Below are positions 50,554 through 58,643 of a DNA stretch of 64,000 nt, piece by piece. Source of the DNA: Myxococcus xanthus (GTDB taxonomy: Bacteria; Myxococcota; Myxococcia; Myxococcales; Myxococcaceae); contig NZ_CP017174.1 of assembly GCF_006402735.1 (NCBI RefSeq), forward strand, positions 6,118,001-6,182,000, written 5' to 3'. The notes under the pieces were generated by a model that had not been told where the DNA came from, did not search any database, and was given only the letters and a program-made list of their open reading frames with translations. Each line of letters starts with the position of its first letter. Within the stretch, counting starts at the first letter, position 1. The translations under genes and the position numbers were made by a program.

Positions 50554-51294
50554 CTACACCTCCAGCAACACATACCGCTGGTCCGGGGTGTGCTTCGCCA
50601 ACAGGGGCATGGCCACGTTGTAGACGGGGATGCCGCTCTTCGTCTTTCCGTTGCGAGCGCCGTGGTGCGCGTGCCCGTGGAACACCACCTCCGCGCCGTA
50701 GTGGTCAATGGGCATGGACAGGCGGCTGGTGCCCAGGAAGGGGCGAATCTCGATGTTCTCCCCCTCCAGCGTGTCCGGCACCGGGGCGTAGTGCATGATG
50801 ACCACCTTCTTCTCCACGTCGAGGTGGCTCAGCGCGGCCTCCAGCTTGAGCGACTCCGTGACGGCCTCCTGCACGAAGGCCTTCGTCTGGCCCTCGCCAA
50901 AGGCCTGGAGCGTCGCGTTGCCGAAGCCGCCGCCAAAGCCCTTCACTCCCGCCACGCCCAGCACCTTCTCGAAGATGAAGTGGTCCCCGTCCAACACGTG
51001 GACGCCGACCTTGGCCAGCTCGCCGCAAATCTCCTTCACCTGGTTGTGCTCATAGTCGTGGTTGCCGAGCACCGCGGCGCAGGGAACGCGGAGCGCGGAC
51101 AACTCCTCCGCCAGCACCTTGCCCTCTTCAATCATTCCGCGGTCGGTGAGGTCGCCGCACAACACGAGCAGGTCCGCCGTGGCGTTCACCTGCTTGACCA
51201 GTTGCCGGAAGCGACCGTGGTGGTCCTCCCGGCAGTGCAGGTCACCGACCGCCGCCAACCGAATTTTCGAGCCCGGATCGCGCGCCACTCTCAT
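50554..51294 (-). CDS. metallophosphoesterase
   Basis: The protein (246 residues from this start) shows the calcineurin-like metal-binding set: GDLH (17-20), CGDLTDRG (46-53), LGNHDYEHN, MHYAP and GHAHHG. Both metal sites are therefore complete. It is a soluble cytoplasmic enzyme of the YfcE/Icc type that hydrolyses an unknown phosphodiester or phosphomonoester. Its 5' end overlaps the 3' end of the nucleotidyltransferase gene by 53 bases (95 if the upstream start at 51336 is used), so the two are surely co-transcribed. Confidence 0.88.
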   Translation of the reverse strand: MRVARDPGSKIRLAAVGDLHCREDHHGRFRQLVKQVNATADLLVLCGDLTDRGMIEEGKVLAEELSALRVPCAAVLGNHDYEHNQVKEICGELAKVGVHVLDGDHFIFEKVLGVAGVKGFGGGFGNATLQAFGEGQTKAFVQEAVTESLKLEAALSHLDVEKKVVIMHYAPVPDTLEGENIEIRPFLGTSRLSMPIDHYGAEVVFHGHAHHGARNGKTKSGIPVYNVAMPLLAKHTPDQRYVLLEV

Positions 51295-52099
51295 CCCCTC
51301 GCTGTCGTTCGTTCTCGTCCCAGGACCTCCCGTCACTGAAGCCCCAGTGGTGGATGTCCACGTGATAGTTCACGCGGGAAATCAGGTTGCCGCGGCACAG
51401 CTTCTCTTCCCAGCGCCCCTCGCGCAGGGTGTGCAGCGTGCGGCTCATCAGCTCCGCCATCACCCATTCGGGAATGGCGTCCCGCTCGGACGGATAGGCG
51501 AAGCGGAACATCATCAGGTGGCTGAGCAGGACCTCCCAGTACCGGTCGAAGCGGCGCATCATCCGCTCCCAGTCCATGCTCCGGCCCGCTTTCAGCAGCA
51601 GGTGGTTCACGTCCGCGCCGTCATAACGCTCGCGCTCGTTCACGAACGCCTTGGACCAGATCATCTCCTCGGCGGGGGCCACCAGACACTCGTGCCCGAA
51701 GATGGTGGCGCGCGGGGCGTGTTCGAACCACTCGTCGTCCACCACCGCCACGCCGTTGCCGGAGGAGAAGATGAAGTCGACGAAGTAGTCGCCCTTGAAG
51801 GCCTTGTAGAGCCAGACCTCGTCCGCGCGCTCGGTGCGCCAGCCGTCCTTCTCCAGGACTTGCAGCGCCCGGAGCGCGTCCGCCTTGCGGGGGAAGAGGT
51901 CCAGGTCCTTCGTGTCGCGGTAGATGCCGGTATACGTCGCATAGGCGTAGGCACCGCCCACGACGAAGGGCACCCCGGCGTCGATAAGCAACCCGACGGC
52001 CCTGGCCCGGGCGTTGATTTCGTCCGGGGCCCGCTCACGCTCTGCCAGCTGCGCGTCCGTACCCATCTCGCCGGGATGGTTGGGGTGTCTCTTTTCCAT
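51242..52099 (-). CDS. nucleotidyltransferase-fold protein
   Basis: The 285-residue protein has the minimal nucleotidyltransferase signature VVGGAYAYATYTGIYRDTKD with DLDLF following (G48-G49, then R61 and the catalytic-type D65 and D67). A later acidic strand (YFVDFIFSSG) could give the third carboxylate. Related proteins include AbiEii-type and uncharacterised nucleotidyltransferases found as solitary housekeeping genes or in toxin-antitoxin pairs. No antitoxin-like partner is adjacent; the overlapping neighbour is a metallophosphoesterase, which suggests a make/break pair for a phosphate linkage, an inference only. The start at 52099 was chosen because upstream codons (to 52270) look non-coding. 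Confidence 0.78.
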   Translation of the reverse strand: MEKRHPNHPGEMGTDAQLAERERAPDEINARARAVGLLIDAGVPFVVGGAYAYATYTGIYRDTKDLDLFPRKADALRALQVLEKDGWRTERADEVWLYKAFKGDYFVDFIFSSGNGVAVVDDEWFEHAPRATIFGHECLVAPAEEMIWSKAFVNERERYDGADVNHLLLKAGRSMDWERMMRRFDRYWEVLLSHLMMFRFAYPSERDAIPEWVMAELMSRTLHTLREGRWEEKLCRGNLISRVNYHVDIHHWGFSDGRSWDENERQRGDESGARSGLENSVGGGR

Positions 52100-52305
52100 G
52101 GCCGAAAGGTAGGACTGAGAATTTCGGCCGTCCGCCGGTGCGGAATAGATGCCTGGGGAGCGGGCAGCCAACCTGCAAGTATTGTGATTCCGGACGTTTC
52201 GCGCACCCTGCGGGCGCCTTTTCCGTTTTCCGGCCGAGCTGTGTCCATGAAGGCAGACACGCTGCTGCACGGCCCGCCGGGGGCCGTTCGAAGGGAACGT
52301 GGACC

Positions 52306-53286
52306 ATGCTGCGCAAGAGCCTGCTGTGTGCCGCCCTGCTGGTGACAGGTTGTGACAACGCGACGAGCGACGAAGACGCCTTCCGGGAAGGACTGCCCTC
52401 CATGGAGATGGTGGAGATGCGCTCGCCCTCCAGGAACAACGGGCAGGGGCTGACGGCCTTCTACGGTGAAGGCCAACAGGCCGAGTACTACCGCGCGACG
52501 GTGGCGGCGGCGGCCACCGTCAACTTCGGCACGGTGAGCGTGCTCAACCTCATCGAGGACATCGTCCGGCACGTCCCCACCTCCATCGAAGGGAACGTGG
52601 CCGTGTGGGGTCCGCACACCGGTGCGCTCGACGCGGTGACGTGGAAGCTGACCGTCACCCGCACGGGCGACCACAGCTACACCTGGGTCCTGGAGGGCAA
52701 GGGCAAGAACGAAGCGGACAGCGCCTTCGTGGCCTTCCTCTCCGGCACGCACACCGCCTCGGTGAACGCCGACGGTGAGCGCGTCCAGGGCCACGGCTCC
52801 GGCGGGTTCCTCATCGACTGGGACCAGGCGAACACGCTGCCCGGCGTCACGGGCGACGACGTGGGCACGGCGGAGATTCGCTACGCGCGCGTCGCAGGAG
52901 CGGCGGAGTCCTCCGTGGAGGCGGACTTCCACCAGGTGCGTGACGAGGAGCGCCCGGACTCCCGCGTGGACGCCGTCTATCGCTTCAAGCAGGGCGTCGG
53001 CGCGGGCGGCGAGCTGGACTTCGTCATCCGCAAGGACATCGACACGGACCCGCGCCGCGCGGCGCTGGAGAACCTGGCCATCAAGAGCCGCTGGGAGGCG
53101 ACGGGCGCTGGCCGCTCGGACATCAAGCTGTCGGGCGGGGACCTGTTCGGTGAAGCCACACTGAGTGAATGCTGGGACAGCAACTTCCTGAGCGCCTACT
53201 TCGCCATCAGCGTCAATCCGGTCCTGGGTTATGGCGAGCTGAGCGCCTGCGGAAACTTCAGCACCGCCGTCTACTCCACGCTGTGA
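52306..53286 (+). CDS. lipoprotein A of the sigma/caspase module
   Basis: The 326-residue precursor has a short lipoprotein signal (SLLCAALLVTGC). The mature protein is beta-rich and not assigned to a known family. It is clearly related in layout to the lipoprotein at 58644-59603: both contain VWGP, a central FL.GT block and a C-terminal S/TRW..tG.G...LSGD...ECWD segment. The downstream sigma-factor gene starts 22 bases later, so the two form one operon. It may sense or respond to an envelope signal read by the sigma/anti-sigma pair. The ATG at 52306 is preceded by AAGGGAACGTGGA. Confidence 0.78.
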   Translation: MLRKSLLCAALLVTGCDNATSDEDAFREGLPSMEMVEMRSPSRNNGQGLTAFYGEGQQAEYYRATVAAAATVNFGTVSVLNLIEDIVRHVPTSIEGNVAVWGPHTGALDAVTWKLTVTRTGDHSYTWVLEGKGKNEADSAFVAFLSGTHTASVNADGERVQGHGSGGFLIDWDQANTLPGVTGDDVGTAEIRYARVAGAAESSVEADFHQVRDEERPDSRVDAVYRFKQGVGAGGELDFVIRKDIDTDPRRAALENLAIKSRWEATGAGRSDIKLSGGDLFGEATLSECWDSNFLSAYFAISVNPVLGYGELSACGNFSTAVYSTL

Positions 53287-53308
53287 CGCGCGCGGTAGTC
53301 TGCGCCGT

Positions 53309-53851
53309 GTGACGGGAACGAGCCGGCCACTCCTCCAGGTGATTCCAGGCGGTCCTCGACAGGACCGGCGGGCCTTCCTGCGAGAGTTGTATACGAAACA
53401 CGGCGGCAGCGTGTTGGGGCGCTGCCGCTACCTGTTGAAGGACGCGACGAAGGCGGAGGATGCGATGCACGACGTGTTCGCCCGCGCCCTCACGCACGGC
53501 GACGACTTCCGCGCGGAGTCCTCGCCGCTGACGTGGCTGATGAAGATTGCCACCCACCACTGTCTCAACCAGCTGCGCGGCGAGCGCGCCGGCTGGCGTC
53601 AGTGGTTCGAACGGGACGCCGCCGCCCGTCCTGAAGGCCATGGCGGGCAGGAGGCCATGGAGACGCGAGACCTGGTGCGCCGGTTGCTGGCGCGCGTGGA
53701 CGTGGAGACACAGGCGGCCGCCATCCACTACCACGTCGATGGAATGACGCTGGAGGAAGTGGCCGCGCTGCTGGGCCGCTCGGTGCCCACCATCCGCAAG
53801 CGGCTGGAGCACTTCGCGGCGCTGGGCGGAGAGGAGCTGAAGGTCCCATGA
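53309..53851 (+). CDS. ECF-type RNA polymerase sigma factor
   Basis: This 180-residue protein has sigma region 2 at about 24-90 (RELYTKHGGSVLGRCRYLLK, then the DAMHDVFARAL and SPLTWLMKIATHHCLNQLR motifs) and region 4 at about 128-178 (VDGMTLEEVAALLGRSVPTI, a helix-turn-helix). There is no region 1 or 3, as expected for the ECF class. It starts with GTG. Its ATGA overlap with the next gene couples it to the zinc-finger anti-sigma protein. It should direct transcription of its own operon and perhaps other envelope genes. Confidence 0.92.
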   Translation: MTGTSRPLLQVIPGGPRQDRRAFLRELYTKHGGSVLGRCRYLLKDATKAEDAMHDVFARALTHGDDFRAESSPLTWLMKIATHHCLNQLRGERAGWRQWFERDAAARPEGHGGQEAMETRDLVRRLLARVDVETQAAAIHYHVDGMTLEEVAALLGRSVPTIRKRLEHFAALGGEELKVP

Positions 53852-54627
53852 GCGCGCACGAATCGGAATGGACACTGCGCCGCCTGAGCGCCGGGGAGCT
53901 GGCCACCACCGAGGCCGCCCGCGTCCAGGCCCATGCGGCCTCGTGCGAGGCCTGCGCCCAGGCCCTGCGCGGCATCCAGGAAGCCCAGACACGGTTCGAA
54001 GCGGAAGTCCCCTTCGAGCGCTTCGAGGCCGGCGTGGAGCAGGCCCTGCGGCGGCAGCAGGACTCCGCCCGGCCGCCGCCGCGCCGCTGGGTGGCGACGA
54101 CGGTGGCCATCGCCGCGTCTCTGCTCGTGGTGGTGCTGGTGCGCCCGCTGCTGGGCTCCAGCGCGGAGTCCGGCGCCATCGTGGGACTCAACCGCCTCAA
54201 GGGCGGCGCGACGGCGGAGCTGCGCATCGGAGGGGGGCTGGGGCCGCAGCGGGAGGCCATTCCGGGCAGGCCCGAGGCGCTCGACCCGGGTGAGCGGGTG
54301 ATGGTGGGTTACAATGCGGGGACGCACCGCTACGTGGCGGCGCTGTCGGTGGACGCCATTGGCGAGGTGACGCCGCTGTATCCAGAGGCGGGAGCCAGCG
54401 CCTCCGTGGCACCCGGCAGCGGACAGCACTGGCTGCCCGGAGGCTGGGAGTTCACCGGCTCTGGAGATGAGCGCGTCATCGTGGTGCTGAGTGACGAGCC
54501 CCTGCCCCAGGAGACGCTGGTGGAAGCCGCCCGGCGCGCCTTTGTCCAGGCGGATGGCGACGTCGGCCGGATGGCCGACCTGGAAGTCCCCGGAGCGCAG
54601 ACGCACTGGGTGCTGCAGAAGCCATGA
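53848..54627 (+). CDS. zinc-finger anti-sigma factor with DUF4384-like periplasmic domain
   Basis: The 259-residue protein starts with a zinc anti-sigma motif (QAHAASCEACAQAL; H29, C33, C36), and one membrane helix follows at about 81-103 (WVATTVAIAASLLVVVLVRP). The periplasmic C-terminal part (about 105-255) resembles DUF4384: RVMVGYNAGTHRYVAALSVD, VTPLYPE and ERVIVVLSDEPLP. DUF4384 is often found fused to or next to caspase-like or kinase proteins. The protein should hold the ECF sigma factor at the membrane until an external signal arrives. ATGA overlaps occur at both ends (with the sigma gene and the caspase gene). Confidence 0.88.
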   Translation: MSAHESEWTLRRLSAGELATTEAARVQAHAASCEACAQALRGIQEAQTRFEAEVPFERFEAGVEQALRRQQDSARPPPRRWVATTVAIAASLLVVVLVRPLLGSSAESGAIVGLNRLKGGATAELRIGGGLGPQREAIPGRPEALDPGERVMVGYNAGTHRYVAALSVDAIGEVTPLYPEAGASASVAPGSGQHWLPGGWEFTGSGDERVIVVLSDEPLPQETLVEAARRAFVQADGDVGRMADLEVPGAQTHWVLQKP

Positions 54628-55220
54628 GCCGTCTGCCCTGCCCCACGCGCGCCCTGGCGCTGGTGCTCGCCCTGGCGGCGTCCGCCGCGGACGCGGACAC
54701 GCTGCGCCGCTTCGCGCTGGTGGCCGGCAACGACCAGGGCGGCGCCGACACGCGCCCGCTGCGCTTCGCCCGGGACGACGCCCGGAAGATGCATGCGCTC
54801 CTGCTCCGCCTGGGCGGCGTGTCGCCCGTGGACGCGAAGCTGCTGCTGAACGAAGACGCGCGGGACTTCCTGGCCGCCCTCGCTGAGCTGGAGCAGCGCG
54901 CCCGCGCGGCCCGGGCGCGAGGCGAGCGCACCGCGCTGTTCGTCTACTACTCCGGCCACGCCAAGGACGGCGCGCTGCGGCTGGGCGACACGCGGCTGGG
55001 GTTCGACGACCTCAAGCGCCGGCTCGCGGAAGCCTCCTCGGACATCCGCATCGCCATCCTGGATTCATGCCGCTCCGGCGCGATGACACGCACCAAGGGC
55101 GCGCGACGTGCCCCGGCGTTCGACATCGAGTCGGGAGCGAGCCGCGACGCGCGCGGGCTGGTCATCCTCACCTCCAGCGCGGCGTATCCGTCCGGCCAAG
55201 GACGTGCTGAGAGGCGTTGA
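54624..55220 (+). pseudogene. caspase-like protease, N-terminal part, cut by IS66
   Basis: The intact gene would encode an exported C14-family caspase-like protease of about 531 residues. This part has a signal peptide (ALALVLALAASAADA) and the whole catalytic core start: FALVAGNDQGGA, the catalytic His in VYYSGHAKDG (H112) and the catalytic Cys in AILDSCRSG (C149). The frame leaves the native sequence at 55183, runs into the IS66 element and stops at 55220, giving a 198-residue product that keeps the His-Cys pair but lacks the rest of the caspase fold. The native frame resumes at 57597. The gene is coupled to the anti-sigma gene by an ATGA overlap. Confidence 0.9.
55176..55183. repeat. target-site duplication, left copy
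   Basis: AGCGCGGC directly borders the left end of the IS66 element; the identical copy is at 57589-57596. Eight bases is the length IS66 elements generate. Confidence 0.95.
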
Positions 55221-55567
55221 GTGAGGAGTCGGCGCCGAGGACCCTGGTGGGAATGTCAAAGCCGGTGGAGAAGCAGGAGTGGTTCCGGGTCGCCGAAGCC
55301 TTCGAGGCGAGCGGACTGACGCAAAAAGCGTTCTCCTCGCAGCGAGGCGTGCGGCTCAGCACGTTGCAGTCGTGGGTGTACCGGCGCCGACGCCAGCACG
55401 GCAGTCAGGCAGAGGTAGTGCGCCTGCTGCCGGTGGAGGTCGCGACGAGGCCCACGGCGACGGAGTCGATGCTGGAGGTGGTAACGGCGAGCGGAGCGCG
55501 GGTGCGCTTCGAGGAGGGCACCGACGTCGACTACGTGGCCCGGCTCGTCGCCGCGCTGGGGCGGTGA
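55217..55567 (+). CDS. tnpA: IS66 TnpA-like protein
   Basis: This small basic helix-turn-helix protein (116 residues from the TTG at 55217, 104 from the ATG at 55253) contains EWFRVAEAFEASGLTQKAFS and STLQSWVYRRRR, the pattern of the first IS66 ORF. It is needed with TnpB for transposition in studied members. The TTG start overlaps the read-through end of the broken caspase frame; the ATG at 55253 (MSKPVEKQEW) is equally possible. Confidence 0.85.
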   Translation: MSEESAPRTLVGMSKPVEKQEWFRVAEAFEASGLTQKAFSSQRGVRLSTLQSWVYRRRRQHGSQAEVVRLLPVEVATRPTATESMLEVVTASGARVRFEEGTDVDYVARLVAALGR

Positions 55568-55571
55568 GGCA

Positions 55572-55937
55572 GTGTTTGCCCTTCCAGCCTCGGTGCGCGT
55601 GGTGCTGGCGACAGAGCCGGTGGACATGCGTAAGTCGATTGACGGCCTGATGGCACTGGTGCGCAGCGCATGGGGCGAGGACGTCTACTCGGGGCACCTC
55701 TTCGCCTTCGTCTCGCGCATGGGCGACAGAGTCAAGGTGCTGACGTGGAGTCGAGGCGGCTTCGTGCTGCTGTACAAGCGGCTGGAGACGGGCCGCTTCC
55801 GCCTACCACCGGTGGACGCGGGCGCGCAGGTGGTGCACCTGGACGCCACGCAGTTGGCGATGCTGCTGGACGGCATTGACGTGGCGCAGGTGAGGCGCCA
55901 GCCTGCCTGGACGCCTCCCGGGCGCACGGGCACCTGA
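55572..55937 (+). CDS. tnpB: IS66 TnpB (Orf2) protein
   Basis: The 121-residue protein matches the IS66 Orf2 family: VRVVLATEPVDMRKSIDGLM, GHLFAFVSRMGDRVKVLTWS and GGFVLLYKRLETGRFRLPP. It starts with a GTG four bases after the tnpA stop. It is an accessory transposition protein of unknown biochemistry. Confidence 0.92.
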   Translation: MFALPASVRVVLATEPVDMRKSIDGLMALVRSAWGEDVYSGHLFAFVSRMGDRVKVLTWSRGGFVLLYKRLETGRFRLPPVDAGAQVVHLDATQLAMLLDGIDVAQVRRQPAWTPPGRTGT

Positions 55938-55983
55938 CGCGCCGGGCCCGGGACGCAGCGTGGCGGAGGCATGTTGAAGCTGG

Positions 55984-57504
55984 GTGCCTCGAGAGCTCCC
56001 TCAAGACCACTTCTGCCCCTGGCGCGAGGAGGCGGAGGAACTCAAGGCCGAGGTGAGCCGTATCGGCGGGGAGGTGGACGCACTCAAGGGGCAGTTGGCG
56101 GCCCTGCAGCGTCACGTCTTCGGCCGCAGGGCGGAGAAGTTGCCGACAGTGGCTGCCGAGCTGCGAGGGGACGCGGACTCGACGGCGGCCCGGGCCGAGG
56201 CCGCGAAGCAGAAGCGCCGGGAGAGAGCCTCCCGGAAGGCGGAGGAGGCACCCGCACGGGAGATTCGCCACGCGGTGCCAACCGAGGCGCGCCACTGCCC
56301 TGCGTGTGGCGGCGAGGACATGAAGCCACTGGGCAAGGGCCGCGCTTCGGTGCTGTACGAGTACGTGCCGGCGCGCTTCGAGAAGCAAGTGCACGTGCAG
56401 GAAGTGCTGGCGTGCGCGTGCGGCCGGGGCGTCGTCACCGCCCCGCCTCCGGCCAGAGTAGTGGACAGGGGCGAGTACGGCCCGGGCTTCATCGCGCATG
56501 TGGTGACGTCGAAGTGTGCCGACGCCATGCCGCTGCACCGGCTGGCCCAACGTGTTGAGCGCAGTGGCGTCCCCATGAGTCGCAGCACGCTGACGGACCT
56601 CTTCCACCAAGCCGCCTCGGTGCTGCTGCCGCTGTCGCAGCACCTGCTGCAATGCATTGCAGCCGCGGACGTGGTGTGGGCGGACGAGACGCCTCTGCGC
56701 GTGCTGGACGTGAAGAAGACGCGGCTGGGTTACCTCTGGACTTTCCTCACCCAGAACGAAGCCGGTGAGTGGCTCATTGGTTACCGCTTCAGCATGGGCC
56801 GGGCGAGCAGGACGCCCAAGGAAGTCCTGGGAGGTACCTCGGGTGCGCTCGTGGTGGACGCATACACCGGCTACAACGCGGTGACGCTGCCCCAGGGCCG
56901 GGTGCGCGTCGGCTGCTGGGCGCATTGCCGCCGCCGATTCTTCGACGCGCTGGCCACCGCGCCCGAAGCGCGCCATGCCATGGACCTCATCCTCGAACTC
57001 TACCGAGTGGAGGCCCAGGCGAGAGGCGCGGACGTGGTGCGCACCGCCGCCCACCGCGCTCTGCGCCAATTGCACAGCGCCCCCGTCCTCGCGCGACTGC
57101 ACGTCTGGCTTGAAGAACAGACGCCGCGGCCCCCACCCAAGAGTCCGCTGGGCCAGGCCATTTCCTACGCCCTCAAGCAGTGGGCGGCCCTCACGCGCTT
57201 CGTCGAGAATGAGCGCCTACCCCTGGACAACAACCGCGCGGAGGCGGCGCTGAGAAAGGCCGCCCTGGGGAGGAAGAATTTTCTCTTCGTCGGCCACGAG
57301 GCCGCGGGGGAGAACCTGGCCGGTCTCTACGCGCTGGTGGCCACCTGTGAGGCCAACCAAGTCAATCCCGAGGCATACCTCGCGGACGTCCTGCTGCGCG
57401 TTCAGACGCACCCCAACTCCCGCATCGACGAACTGCTGCCCCACGAGTGGAAGCGACGGCGTATCGCCGACCCGCCCAACTCACCTCTCCAGCTCTGCAT
57501 CTGA
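55984..57504 (+). CDS. tnpC: IS66 transposase TnpC
   Basis: The 506-residue transposase has an N-terminal coiled coil (EEAEELKAEVSRIGGEVDAL), an IS66 zinc-binding region (HCPACGGEDM and the CACG pair), and the DDE core with WADETPLRVLD, VVDAYTGYNAV and NNRAEAALRKAALGRKNFLF. The C-terminal IS66 tail lies at about 440-500. Length is normal and no lesion is visible. GTG at 55984 is the chosen start, as no ATG lies in frame near the coiled coil. Confidence 0.93.
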   Translation: MPRELPQDHFCPWREEAEELKAEVSRIGGEVDALKGQLAALQRHVFGRRAEKLPTVAAELRGDADSTAARAEAAKQKRRERASRKAEEAPAREIRHAVPTEARHCPACGGEDMKPLGKGRASVLYEYVPARFEKQVHVQEVLACACGRGVVTAPPPARVVDRGEYGPGFIAHVVTSKCADAMPLHRLAQRVERSGVPMSRSTLTDLFHQAASVLLPLSQHLLQCIAAADVVWADETPLRVLDVKKTRLGYLWTFLTQNEAGEWLIGYRFSMGRASRTPKEVLGGTSGALVVDAYTGYNAVTLPQGRVRVGCWAHCRRRFFDALATAPEARHAMDLILELYRVEAQARGADVVRTAAHRALRQLHSAPVLARLHVWLEEQTPRPPPKSPLGQAISYALKQWAALTRFVENERLPLDNNRAEAALRKAALGRKNFLFVGHEAAGENLAGLYALVATCEANQVNPEAYLADVLLRVQTHPNSRIDELLPHEWKRRRIADPPNSPLQLCI

Positions 57505-57588
57505 ACAGCTCGCTCGTCGCGGCGCCCGCCGAACACGCTCCTCGTCCGCCTGCAACCTCTCGCGCCACATCACTGGCCGGACGGTTAC

Positions 57589-57596
57589 AGCGCGGC
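57589..57596. repeat. target-site duplication, right copy
   Basis: AGCGCGGC follows the right end of the IS66 element and is identical to 55176-55183. Confidence 0.95.
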
Positions 57597-58632
57597 GGAC
57601 GAGGACTCCCAGGAGTCGGACGCGCTGGCGGGCAGCTACTTCTCACACCACCTGGCCAGCGGGCTGCTGGGGGACGCGGACCGCAGCGGCGACGGCCGGG
57701 TGACGCTCTTCGAGGCGTACTCCCACGCGTATGCCCGCACGGTGGCGGACACGGCAGCCAGCAGCGCGGGGCCGCAACATCCGACGTTCAGCTACGACCT
57801 GGCGGGCAACGGCGACCTGGTCCTCACGGACCTGCGCGCCAGCGGCGGAGGGCTCATCGTCCCGGGCGCGGCGCCGGTGGGCACCTACTACTTCGTGGAC
57901 CCGGGTGGCCTCGTCGTGGCGGAGCTGGACAAGGCGGCGGACGTGGAGCGGCGCGTGGCGCTGGCACCGGGCACCTACCGCGTGAAACGACGGCTTGCGG
58001 ACCGACTGCGCATCGGCGAGGTGGAGGTGCGGCGAGGCCATCAGGCGGTGCTGCACGAAGCGCGGCTCCAGGACGCCCCCTTCTCCGATGACCCGGTGAA
58101 GGGCGGCCTGCGCGCGGATGGCGCCTAGTGGACGCTGGGGCTGGCGGGCGGCGTGCAGTCCTACTTCGATGCACCCACGCGCGACTCACTGTTCCTGTCG
58201 GTGGGGATGGTGGGCGCGGAGGCCCAACTCCACGACTACTTCCGCCGCGACTGGGTCTGGGGGCTGGACGTGGCCCTGGGCAGCCGGCGGGCGGTGCTGA
58301 TGCTCCCGACGCTGACGGGCCCGGGGTACCGCTACTCGATGACGAGCGTGGGCACGTCCCTGACGTCCGAGTGGCCCATGGGCCCCGTGGCGCCCTTCCT
58401 GGGCGCGCGGATGGCGTGGCTCATCATGCGCCGCGACTTCGCGGACGAAGCCCTCCCGGACCAGAAGTTCGCCATGTTCTCTCCCGGCCTGGTGGCGGGC
58501 ATCCGCTGGAATCCCCTGTCCCGGCTGCACCTCACGGCGCGGGCCCGGACCCACTACCTGCTCTACAACGTCGATGCGCAACGCTCGCTGGGCTTCTGGG
58601 AGCTGGGCGCGCTGGTGACGTACCAGCCATGA
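57597..58632 (+). pseudogene. caspase-like protease, C-terminal part, with an in-frame TAG
   Basis: Joining this stretch to 54624-55183 restores one frame: TSSAA at the left continues as DEDSQESDALAGSYFSHHLA here, the normal C14 pattern. After the caspase fold comes a beta-rich region. TAG at 58126-58128 interrupts the frame, and the frame continues beyond it without other stops to the TGA at 58630-58632. The part after the TAG (LGLAGGVQSYFDAP ... WELGALVTYQP) has a beta-barrel-like pattern, so the parent protein probably ended in a membrane or barrel-like domain. The TAG is best read as a second lesion after the IS66 insertion. Confidence 0.85.
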
Positions 58633-58643
58633 AGGAGCACGCG

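Larger units (their letters stand above)
55184..57588 (+). mobile_element. IS66-family insertion sequence, complete (2405 bp)
   Basis: The ends are inverted repeats: the left begins GTATCCGTCCGGCC and the right, read inwards, GTAACCGTCCGGCC; similarity continues for about 10 more bases with mismatches. GTAA-type tips and an 8-bp target duplication (AGCGCGGC) are marks of the IS66 family. Inside are the three standard genes tnpA, tnpB and tnpC in order. All three frames are open, so the element may still be active. It inserted into a caspase-like gene. Confidence 0.95.
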
